In this document: positions 33,291-44,519 of the stretch, one piece after another | Layout: each line of letters begins with the position of its first letter | Position numbering within the stretch: position 1 is the stretch's first letter | Assembly: GCA_944472155.2 (NCBI GenBank) | Contig: OX235272.1 | Coordinates: 88,790,020 to 88,854,019 of the forward strand | DNA: 64,000 bases | Reading direction: 5' to 3' | Origin: Trichobilharzia szidati | Taxonomy: Eukaryota; Platyhelminthes; Trematoda; Strigeidida; Schistosomatidae | Made by a program: the position numbers and the translations under genes | The notes under the pieces: model-generated | Told to the model about the DNA's origin: nothing | The model's database searches: none | Seen by the model: only the letters and a program-made list of their open reading frames with translations

Positions 33291-36225
33291 GTAGTCGCTA
33301 GAGGCGATTTTAATCTCGGTCATATTCAGGTTATTTACTATTTGACCTTGAGGTAGAACTCTTACCACACTGGAATGCTCATAATGTAGTTTTGCCAGGG
33401 ATGCTTGCTTCAATATTTAATTCATTTTACATTCAGCAGCTGGGGCTAAATGGTGATGAATGACTCAGAAGGTTTGACAGATGGGGCTGGCAGAGTCTTC
33501 CAGGAGATGAAGATAATGTGATTAAAGAGAGGGTAGTTCATTTAGATTTGGTGCAAATTTCGTGGTGAGTATGTTAGGCTGCATATCCCACTCCAGATTC
33601 GCATGAAAGGATTATGGATACTTTAAGATGAAGCTTACTATACAAATAATTGAATCGACTAAAAAAAGAATTAAGAAAAGTACTAGCGCAACGTTGATTA
33701 CAGTCAATAAGTATCATTGTTCTGACTGTTTCTGTTAATGTGTTGAGTGAACAGAGCTGTTTAGGTACGTAAATTAAAGGTAAAAGAATCAATATCACGA
33801 GTTGTCAGCTTATAGTAAAATATGTCAGAACTGTTTTTGGAGAAATATTTATTTAATATATAGGTGAATGGTTGTATTGTGGTGCTGGTTTTGACTTCAC
33901 CTGGTAGGAATTTCCACATTTGCCTATATTTAACTGTAAAGAAGTTGGAACGAGACTTCGTTCAACAAAGAATATGACTTAGAGAGGACCCGTTGCTGAG
34001 TAATTCGTGGGTAGAAGAAGTAAAGGTTATTATTAGTTAAGTTTACTATTACTTTGAGAATCTTAAATAGGAGAATAGGGTTAAGTTGTTGACGCCTGAC
34101 ACAAAGGGGTTCGATCTCAACAGTTGTGCAACGATAGTAGTGGGGAACTTATAGACTTGTTTCTAAAATTCTACTTGCAAATATTCTTTGGACAATTTCA
34201 GCCTTAAGTTTTTTCATTCACAAAGATGTTATCTAGGTTTCAAATCAATAAGATGTCAGTGATTGTAGTGCCGATTATCTTCTCAAGTATCCGTAACAAA
34301 ACAGATGTTAAGTAATTCTTGACATCATATTTTAAGCCAGATTTAAGTCTAGGGTTAATATGTCTGCTTCCATTAAGAACGATAAACTCCGTTTATAATG
34401 GAATTTGAAAATATTTTAAGCAAACGGATAGAGAGATCGCAGACACAGTCTTTTGGGAAAGATGAGGGAAATTTGTCAGGTCCTGGAGTATTGAAGGATT
34501 TCAATGAACGTATTGCACTCTTTATAACATCAACAGTTAAGCATATATCTGACAGTATTTCGTCTATTACAGAGTCAAAATCGATGCATGCAGAAATATT
34601 GCGCATGTACGAGTCAGAGAAGTGACTTTTAAGGAGTTCAGCTGTGCCTGCATCATCCTTAACAGCAACATTATTATGAAGAATGTAAGGAATGTTACCT
34701 TGTTTTTGTTTCAGTCTTCTCTGGACGGGTTTGCAAAGAGAACCAATTTTTCAGTTACTTTCGAGGGCGAAAATTTCTTCTTTGTAAGTCTTATTGTCAT
34801 CATCTTATCTGATTTTATCATGCACTTAAAATGCTAATGCTTTTACTGTCCAATGACGGTCTTCGGTTGACCCACTTGCTGCTAGGTTAAAGATAGAAAT
34901 GACCGTGCTGTGGTTGCTACCGGGGAATAAAGGCTCAACTCGAGTGCTGATCGGGAGAATGTTGTGTGTTAAGATCAAAGATGTTGGATTTACGTGTGGG
35001 ATGATTGACATTTTGTGTCCATCCATTGAAATTCAGCAGTATATATAAAACGATCAGAGTATGTAGGAACATTTAGGTCATTCCAGCGGATACCAAGTAT
35101 ATTAAAGTCTCCAGCTATAAATTTACATCTGAAAGTTAGAGGAAAGATGTGTTCAAAAATTTCGCATGAATGGTTCATTATGTTAGTATCAGAATTGGGC
35201 GGGCGGTATACAGATCCCAATAAAAGTCTTGTATTTAAGCAATTGTTCAGTGTAACCCATACTACATCTGTCAGTGTGCAACCCAGGTCATCAAATTCCA
35301 CAGCGTGGAATTGGTTACTAGCAAAAATAAGACAACCACCACGTCTTTCTTCTCTACCATGTCTAAAGTGTGTTTATCCTGGAGACTTTAAAAGCGTGTC
35401 ACTGAAGTCAGCTGGTAACCAAGTCTCGGCGACTAACAGTACTGAAGGCATACGAATTGAAAGTAAGGAGTGAAGGTACTGAATTTTATCGCAGATAGAA
35501 CGAGCGTTTATAAGGAAAAGAGCAAAAGACTTATGATCAGTGGTAAGGACTGAGGCGAAATGAAGGAGGTCACGGTGTGATTCTGCTAGGCTTAAACGAA
35601 AACTAGATGACAGGCTGACCGGTACATCAAGTGTTCGTTGCTCGAAGCCCTCACTGTTTTCGTAAGGGTTCTGCGAAAAAGTACCAATACTTGAATTTGG
35701 TTTTGCCTAAGCCTTTAGCTGATGAAGTTTTTATTAAAGTGAATGTCTAGAATGACAATTTTCGTTTGCATGGTTTAAGTAATAGGCGTATTGATTTAAA
35801 GGTTTTTTCGAATAATCTGCAATTTGAAGATAAGCTGGCACGGAAGTAGGATTAGCGGAGAAGTTGATGCAGCTCAATTCTGACCTTGACAGTACATCTG
35901 GGATGGAGGAAAAGGTTGCGTCAGACCTGAAGGAATCTTTGAACTCCATCATTAATAATATGTGTATGCCAAGGGCCTATATTAAGTGCTTTGATGGCAA
36001 TCCTGGTTAGTAAAGAATGCTGATCAGACAGTTTCGGAACATAACTGAAAGCAAATTGAGTTACAAAGGACAGATGTCGTCTTACCTTCTGCATTTTTGA
36101 CGAGGTAAGGCAAGGAAGGGTATTGAAGCTTGTGTAGCACTTCCTTAGGAACACAGCTGTGAATAGACACGGATAATGTATGGTTTGTCTGGACATGAAC
36201 ACACGATTTCCCATTCACTCGTCAG
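33290..36225 (-). mobile_element. CR1-like LINE, decayed with an internal deletion
   Basis: Read downward: an endonuclease region (VAETWLPADFSDTLLKSPGY near 35350-35440, then LLLGSVYRPPNSDTN and FIAGDFNILGIRWND, 35230-35080), GSNHSTV (34907-34930), a linker, then the RT opening IRSLKSFNTPGPDKFPS (about 34480-34540). Most of RT is missing, and the text resumes with C-terminal RRQQLNPILLFKILK at about 34060-34110. Sequence above 35.5 kb is probably its 5' end. The 3' limit is uncertain. Confidence 0.6.
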
Positions 36226-36229
36226 CAGA

Positions 36230-37535
36230 CTTACAGGGGATCCTCAACCCATTAGCATGACCGGGCATGATCTCTCTGACATCGCTCTAAGACTTCGTAA
36301 CGCTCATATCATGTTGAGTGGCACTGGAAACATTTTCTATCTGGACTACCCCATAAACCTAGAAGGAGTAACCAGCCGTCTCCCAATAGAAAATCGGGCA
36401 AAATGGACCGATGTAGCAGAAGGAATTTTACTGGCTGGTAAAGGGCTGTAAGTCGAGGATCTAGTTTGTAGAAGAGAGCACGAGTGGCTCGAATGCAACA
36501 CATAATGTTACTCAGTTGCAACGCAGACACCGAGGAGAAGAGGATTGCAGGGAGACAGTATCCCGTGTCTAACTGTTATGTAGATGAACACTGTATTACA
36601 AGGCAACTTTAGAGTATTCAAGGGAAATCTAAGGGTCACACTATGTGTAAGGGTTCTCATGGCCTGGTGGAGTGTCCCAAGATGAAGGGTGTGACTGTCG
36701 ATGAGAGGGGATAGACTGTTAGGAAGCTAAATACTCGTTATGTTTGCCTCAATTTGGACCATTTTGCAAGGTGTTGTCCCTCACGAAATATATGTAATGT
36801 AGATGGATACAAAGTGTGCCATCACACCCTGCTACATTTGGAGGAAAATAATGAGATCTCTAGTTCAGTAACACTTTTGGGACATGAGAACAAGATTGAG
36901 AGTTGTTTGGAACTTAGGGGTGTCTGGAAACGTATGCTCTTCTAAATAGTGGGTCTGACACCCCTTGTTTTGGAAAAGACCGTTGGAAGATTGAACATTA
37001 GAGGGAATGACTCAAAGCTCAGTATGGTGACAGTAAATGGAGTCTCATGGCATGACTCTGTTGAAGTCACACTAGAACAACTTTTCTTGGATGGAGGAGA
37101 CTTCGTGAAAATAAACAAAGAGTACACGAAACCCCACTTATCAAACACCTAACGGATAACACCCAACGGAGGAAGAGTTAAGGACCTTCGAAAAGCTGTA
37201 AGCCACAGTTGGCCTTCTGGTTGGCTGGGGTGTTCAGACGTAAACTGGGTTCTGGAAAAACGATTCGCGGGTAGGAGGCAGCCATTCGCTATTAGAACTA
37301 ATTTCGGCTGGATTATATTAGGGCCGAAACAACGCGTTCATTTGGTGATTAATGCTTCACGTTGTCCTATCTCAGATAGCCAGGGAATACTGAACAATCT
37401 TGGAAGATTTATTGATCATGAATTTAAGGAAATGGACGGCCTGGGTGGGGGCATTCTGAAGAGGCCAAAGGGCACTGAAGTTACCCACTCGCTCCTGCTG
37501 ATGACGGTCACTTTTAGGTAGGATTACCACGGGAG
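36230..37535 (+). mobile_element. BEL/Pao LTR retrotransposon fragment (gag-protease region)
   Basis: Successive frames contain LRNAHIMLSGTGNIFYLDYP and PIENRAKWTDVAEG (gag-like), then LDHFARCCPSRNICNVDGYK followed by CHHTLLH, the knuckle and HH-LH motif typical of BEL/Pao gag-pol, then a protease-like part and TNFGWIILGPKQ. Stops and frameshifts are present. No LTR was found. A BEL/Pao element is known in schistosomes. Confidence 0.65.
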
Positions 37536-37559
37536 TGTGATCGGCCCGATCCACCAGAC

Positions 37560-40500
37560 AACTACAAAATGGTGAGTCAAAGATTCGAGTGCCTCAGAAT
37601 ACTAGCAGAGTTTCCTACTATAGAGGCAACCAACTCTCAAACTTCTAAGGTTGGTCCAAAGATTAGACATACTATAGGGACGAATGGTCCTCCTTTCTCC
37701 ACCAAGCCAAGAGGATTGGTTTCAGCCAAACTAAGGATAGCGAAAGCAGAGTTTGACTACATGCTTCAGCTGGGGATTATTCTACCATCAAGTGCTCAGT
37801 GGGCTTCACGCTGCATATGGTACCCAAGAAGAATCAGACTTACTGGTGAGCCCGTAGCGACTGCAGAACTCTGAAAAAAGCAAACCGTTCCGGACAGGTA
37901 CCCATTACCCCATATTCAGGACTTTACTCATAACCTCTACGGTGCGGCAGTATTTTCTAAATTTGACCTGATTCGCGCCTAACATAAGATCCCAGTGGCT
38001 TAGGAAGATATACCCACAACAGGCATTACCAATCCATTCGAAACTTATGAATTTATGCGAGTGCTATTTGGTCTTCGGAATGCTGCGCAAACTTTTCAGA
38101 GATTCATGGATGACTTTTGTGCAACCTACTGTTTGCTGAGGCTCATATTGGCGACGTACTCATCCCTAACCCGGATATAAACACACATGAAGATCACAAG
38201 AAAACTGGAAGAAAACGGCATGACAGTCAATCAAAGTGCTGTTTTGGATCAGGAACAACAGAATTCTCAAGACTTGTCATCGTCAGTACTGGGATCCCAT
38301 TGTCGCCCAAAGAGGTGGATGACGTCAAGCAGTATCCACTACAGACTCCTCTCATTCAACTCTGAAGTCTCCTAGGGTTGATCAACTTCTACAGACTATT
38401 TATGCCTAATTGTGCACAATATGTGCAGCCTTTCATTGATTCTAAAAAGCTTTTAGTCAACAAAAGTGGTAACTGGTGCAATTGTTCAGCTAAAGGATGC
38501 ACTGGCGAAGACTACAGCTTTAAAGCGTCCTGATACGGATGTATCCTTTGCGCTACTGGTAGATGCATCTGATAAGGCTGTGGGAGCAGCCTTATATCAG
38601 CTTGTTGGTAATAGCTAATAACCAGTCAATTCTCTTCTAAGACTCTTAACCCAGCGGAAATGAGGTACCTCGGGCACGGGGTTGCTAGCAACCTACCTAG
38701 CCGTTTGTTATAACGGTAGGGGAATTAGATGAGGACGTTGTCGCCTTGTTCTGTCTGCGCCTGATTAATATGCCTATCTGCTTCTGGTACCTTCCGATTC
38801 AGCGAACCACGCAAATATCAAAAGACAAAGTCTGGTCTCTGACTGTGTATTGTAGTACAACAACTACGACAAACTACGACAAAGAAACTTATTTAGGAAA
38901 TGGTATTTATACATTTTTACAACAATACAGACAGCTAACAGTATTTGAAATAATTGGTCGTAATAGTCAATAACAAAATGCGTGGGAAATGATGACATAC
39001 CACTTAAGCGAGATTAACAGTTGTTAAGATAATTGAACAATAACAAAGTGCGTCAGAATTGATGATATACCACTTATGCGAGATTAACAGTCGTTAAGAT
39101 AATTGAACACTAACAAAGTGCGTCAGAATTGATGATATACCACTTATGCGAGATTAACAGTCGTTAAAATAATTGAACAATAACAAAGTGTGTGGGATCC
39201 TATCACCGTTGAACACTTCCTAGAACACTCACTACCTACACAGATCACAGGCCCCCCACTCACGCGCTCAACACTAAATCTAACAAATACTCACCACCCG
39301 GAATTCGGCACTTTGATTTTACGTCACAGTTTGCCAATGATATCAAACACGTGAAGGGGGCAGAGAACTGCATGGCTGATGTACTGTCCATGATACATTT
39401 GAATACAGTACAACAAACCACTACAGACTTTAAAGCACTAGCGGAACATTAAACGAATGAAGAGGAATTAAAGCATTTTCTCACTGCAAACAACTCTAGT
39501 CTCAAACTAAGGCAATTACCATCTCCTGCAGGTGACAACTTAAAGTAATGTGACACAAGCAAAGATTCTCTTATACCCTTCATGATTAAACTTTTGAGGA
39601 AATCCATATTCAACAATCTCCGCTCTTTATCGCACCCTGGAGTAAAAGCTCCGGTCAAAGTAATCTTTGCAAGAAACATTGGCCGAACCTATAAGTGGAC
39701 GTGAAGTGGGCAAGAGAGTGTATACTACCCCAGAGGGCGAAAGTTAACAGACACACTGGGTCTCCTTTGGGATTATCCTCTCAACCTGATGCTTGTTTCC
39801 CTCATGTTCATGAAGATTTGGTGGGTCCCTTACCATACTCTAACGGATTCACTTACCTGTTCACATGCATTGACAAGTTCACTGGGTTCCTGATAGATGC
39901 ACCACTTGCTGGTGTCACGCGGAAACAGCAGCAAAAGCCCTTCTACAACATTCGCCAGCCATGTCCAGTTTACCTTTAACAGTAACCACTGACAGAAGAG
40001 CTCAAATTGAGTCAGAGCTTTTCAATAACTTGTCGAAGTTCCTCAGATTAAAAAGAGTCCGCTGCACAGCATATCACCCTCGAGTTAACTGGGTGACACT
40101 ACACCTTCTACGACACCTTAAGGCTGTATTGACGCCTCACTCTAACTCTACTGGACAGAATTCCGACCAATGGTAATCACCAATATAACACTAAGAACTG
40201 ATACTCGATGTTCCGCTGTAAAACGGTATTCGAAAACCATTTTGAAACTACCTGAAGTATTTATTAGTCCTAGTGCTAAAAAGAACAGCTTGGAACGGGT
40301 CAAATCCGATGGCAGACTCCGACAATAAATGGCCAAATTAAAGTTTATTACTTCATCAGGACAATCAAGAGTGGTATACATACCAAAGGAATTGGATCCC
40401 TGCCCCCAAAGTCTTTGTGTGATATAATAAAACACAAGCACTCCTCAGTTGGCCATACGAAGGACCCTTCGAAGTCGTGATAGGGCATGCAAAGTACTGT

Positions 40501-40620
40501 GCTATTAAACGAGGTAATATCACGAACAGCGTTAATATTGACTGAATAAATCGGCTTATCTGCACAACGATCTTCCATATGTAGTGATAGGATGGCTGTG
40601 ACAAACAGTGTTTGATATCG
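37560..40620 (+). mobile_element. Ty3/Gypsy LTR retrotransposon pol remnant
   Basis: RT runs from about 37650: GPPFSTKPRGLVSAKLRIAK, EFDYMLQLGIILPSS, VPDRYPLPHIQDF, AVFSKFDLIRA, TNPFETYEFMRVLFGLRNAA, QTFQRFMDDF. RNase H begins near 38545 (FALLVDASDKAVGAALYQL). After a 70-bp-repeat block, pol resumes with DIKHVKGAENCMADVLSMI (about 39335) and then integrase: HEDLVGPLPYSNGFTYLFTC with IDKFTGF (39810-39890). The YxDD strand of RT is disrupted. Many stops; no LTRs recognised. Confidence 0.8.
38971..39190. repeat. Tandem repeat, exactly 70-bp period
   Basis: Units start at TAACAAA(A/G)TG at positions 38971, 39041, 39111 and 39181. The second and third units differ by only a few bases, the first is more diverged and the fourth is cut short. 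The block sits between RNase H and integrase of the Gypsy remnant. Confidence 0.85.
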
Positions 40621-40679
40621 CGGATGGTTAGAATGAAACCAGAAGATTTGAATGGCCTGAGCCTTTAACTCACGAGAAA

Positions 40680-42169
40680 ATTCCAGAAAGATAGCAGAAA
40701 GAATAACTGGAGAACTAAATACGACTAAATAAATAAATCCACTCGGCTACTATAAGAGAACACGTAACTTTGTGGCCGGTTTGGAGAATTCGGTAGCATG
40801 GAAGAATCCTTTTCTATCATTTACCGGGTGCCAAATAAATTGCCGAAAGCATCCGGGGGACGAATGCTCCAAACATCAGAAGCTGTTGCAGTTCAACCCA
40901 AACAACCGCTGCTCTGTGTGCAGAAGAAATAGGTCCAACCACTATTACTCCTATGTCCTGCTGCCGAGTTTGCAAATTCATAAATGCCTTATTACGTTGG
41001 CCTTTCTGATATGACCTTCCATCCCGTACATAAAAATTCCCCCACCTCTCGTCACTACACTTGCATTAAATGACCTTAAGTTTTCCTATTTAAACGTAGT
41101 TGTTAACTTATATACTGACATACATACAACAAACGTAACGTTACCCGAAATTTTTTCTCTACCTCCGTCCTTGAAATTATCATTCTTCCATTTCGAGTTT
41201 ATAATCAGTATGAATGGAATCTAGTATGAATATGACTCATGAGGATCCACTGCTAGACATTCGTTTCTGTTCATAACAATTTACTATGGAATATCGGTGT
41301 TCAATTTAGTGTTACAATTATACATATTATCGCATACATATATTTGGGACTATAATCTGTTTGCAAATGGCTTTTGGAATTCTGACGTAAATAATTCGAT
41401 GTTACCTTTAAAACATACCAACTTTGTCAGTGACAATAACTACTTCATTATTATAGGCGTATAACTGCTGAACCTGATGAAGAAGTTATCGGAGAGAACA
41501 TTCTTTGTTCAGTAATCAGTTTTTTGATTTAGTAAAGTGTCTCAGGAAAAAAATTCGAGTTGTATAAATACAGAAGCAGCAGTAGGCGTGGCACTTCATC
41601 TTTGTCTCCTTGACGGATCTGCTGCTACCACGGAATCACATGGCGTAGTCAATGGCTTCTTTTATTTCAATTTTCACATTATTCACACCGTGACGAAGGC
41701 AGCCAGCGGACATAATACTTCAAGGAAGAAATAACGTTATTAAACCATAAAAGCTCACTTCAGTGCGTTGTCATTGCAAGATGTTCACTATGGGACAATC
41801 TTCTCTTTGAACTTTGAATGAACCATTAATATTTCCTCGACAGTGTCGCGATATTTTGAATTTTGTCGCTTTGGGGCCGCCATTTTTGGGCATTTACTCT
41901 TATGGTGGGTTGGCGCTTCACGGATGTATTTAATAGTCATGGTTTTATCGTCCTCGCAGCGTTTCTAGCTGTATTTCACCGTATAAACGTCCAAACCTGG
42001 TGAAGGCTATGCCCTTCAGAAGACCTTCGAAGGTCATTTCAGAAGGTCGCCTGGGTTGATGTCCTTGTGGCTGAAAGTTATGCATAGAAATAGCTTGCTT
42101 ACTCATTTATGTGGTCTTCTTGCTTGCTTTGTTTGATGGGATGCTTCTTGACTTATTTTCTATTTCCAG
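40680..42169. other. 5' flank of the FTZ-F1-type gene
   Basis: No coding exon was recognised. The stretch 41850-42060 is less AT-rich than its surroundings and could hold the promoter or a non-coding first exon, but no TATA box or initiator could be assigned. Confidence 0.3.
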
Positions 42170-42475
42170 GAGTTGGATGAAACAATGGCAACACCTGAAG
42201 TCACAAGTCCTTCAGACATTCAAGACGATCTGAAAGATGAAAATCTGAAAGCTACTGTGGCTTTAGACAAACTGATTATGGGAGTAACCCCAAAGTCAGT
42301 AGTCCCGGTTTCAGCCAGCGATGACCAGGTGCCTTCTACTACCTACGTTACAATTCATCTCCCCGATGGGACGCAGGGATCAACTCTGAGTCAACAGAAG
42401 TTACAGGAACTTATAATGCACTTATCTCAGTCTGGTCAAATACAGCTACGAGAAGACAGCAAAATAGTTATCGAT
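42170..42475 (+). CDS. FTZ-F1-type receptor, first recognised exon
   Basis: The acceptor TATTTCCAG ends at 42169 and the donor GTGAGT starts at 42476. The frame reads [18 protein letters not shown] and ends EDSKIVID. Translation probably begins at the ATG 42185-42187. Acidic and Gln/Ser-rich, no known domain. Phase 0 at the donor. Confidence 0.8.
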
Positions 42476-44487
42476 GTGAGTTGGCTTTAATCTTACAGAT
42501 TCAGTGTTCCACGTTATTCTGATACTTGTGATACAGTGGTGGTTTAATTGTGAATTTTTGCAAATGTACATAATTGCATCGTTAACAGATGGTATTTCTC
42601 TCATAAATAGTAAGTGGTACTTTTTAAATTCATGCTGCAACTGGGGAACAAATGAAAAAATGTATTGACGGTGCACTATTTACATATTCACATTCCCGTC
42701 ATAAGTTTTCATCATCTTTGTTTTGAGTGTCAGAATCTATTTGCAGTTGCTAATTGCTGCTGTTACTATCAGATGCCAGTTTGTAGTTTATCTGTTGATT
42801 ATGTTTTGTAATAATTGGATTTCTTGAGTGTGTAGGTAGTTGACATCACTGAATCTTGAGGTGTTCTACTCACAGTGGTTAGGACTCTCGCCGACCATGC
42901 ACATGGTCCGGGGTTCGATCCCCTGCCGGCGCACACCCGATATCTATGGTCGGCCTGAATTTGGGCTACCGATATCCATGCTGAAAATTCCACACTTGTA
43001 CTGAAAATACGGTGTGGAATCAAGCTGTAAATCAAAGAAAAAAAAAGAAAGGCGTTTACAAACGCAACACTGATTTGTTGATGAAAATAGGGTTACTAAA
43101 TGGTTTTCGGTACCGTAAACAAGTGGTTCGTCGGTAAGTATTTTAAGCAGTCTTTATGAGTTTATGATACACAGGTGCTGTAGGTTAGGAAGATACAGCG
43201 AACCATACACCACGAAAAGCACATACTTAGTACTTAAAAAGTCTACTAAATGAAACGTTCCGTTTAGTACAGATAGTCTGAAAATCTATTGGTGTATTTA
43301 TGATTGATTCAGCCAAATGTTCGTCTTGTATAAGAGACGAAAGCCGTTTGCGCATATATTCCGGTAGTATTAGTGTGACAAAAAAAATTCATTGGTGACT
43401 GATTGACTTGAGACAAATTCTCTGAGGGGCCAAATCGGGAAATACACCATACTAAGTTACCGCTTGCAAATCGTTCAGTACACACAAAGTATGTATGTTG
43501 CGAACTTACTTAAGATAATTACTTTTTCCAGGTAGCATAAAATTATTTGGTGACTCAGAAATAAAGCACAAGTGTGGTCCAGATATGTGTAATATGTAAA
43601 TGATTGAAAAATTAACTTGAATGTTTATGATTACCAGTCAGACTGTTCACGTTTGAATGCATATTTCTATCTGCTTTATCATCACATATCAGGGGTTCAC
43701 TTCAATACTAATCATCCTCTTCTGCTGTAGATAAAATTTAAAGTTCTTCAATGTCCACAGGCATTTTCCTAGATAACTGAACTACTTTTTTTTACTTCAT
43801 CCTGACTTGGGATACATTGTGGTTTTTTACATTGCCGTAGGTTTTGGAGGAAGTGTAGGCTTTCACTGGACTGAAGTGAGTTTACAACTTACTGATCTCG
43901 GTTAAAGCTTTATTACGCGGATTGGATATCTCGTGTACCAGACCATGGGCCACACGTAGTCTGTAAGGGCTGATAATAAAACCTAGTTGCCCAGTCTGAG
44001 ATGGGCGGATAGGGATTAGGACCAGCGTTTCATTGACCTAAAGCATAGCGTTTTAGCCAGTGACCCAATTCCCTACAGTGTAACCCTACTGCTTTTCAAG
44101 AACATAGTTTTCCTCTATTCTAGTGAGAATTCCTTTGTTACTGCAAATAAAATCACTTGTAAATGACGGTCTCAGAGTGCTTGGAACGACTCGAAATTTG
44201 TTTCAGTGGTGATAATTTATGTTCATCTTCATGGTCTGTAGCTGTTAGCTAATTCTTAAATCTTTCTGATTACTTTCATTCTCAGTCCTAATCCTAACTA
44301 TACATATGTTAAGCATTATAACTGTAACCGTTACGCTATCTTATATCTATCCTTTCTGTGCTTGTTAGCTTTACGGTAAGAATTATTGGCTTACAGTCAT
44401 CGAATTCATGATAACTTAGGCTGCACAACAGTATTTGAAGCCATTAACTGTTTGTGACATTTTAAACGTATGCATTTGTGTGTTCCT

Positions 44488-44519
<32 letters not shown>

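Noticed and set aside
41460..41510. CTGATGAAGAAGTTATCGG, hammerhead-like start
   Set aside because: No matching GAAAC half and no stems found downstream.
42880..42935. Possible tRNA gene with a good B-box
   Set aside because: The acceptor-stem halves do not pair and a SINE-like body with an A-rich end follows, so it is a tRNA-derived repeat.
44491..44519. Long (TA)n run
   Set aside because: Simple microsatellite, polymorphic at most; no structure beyond the repeat.
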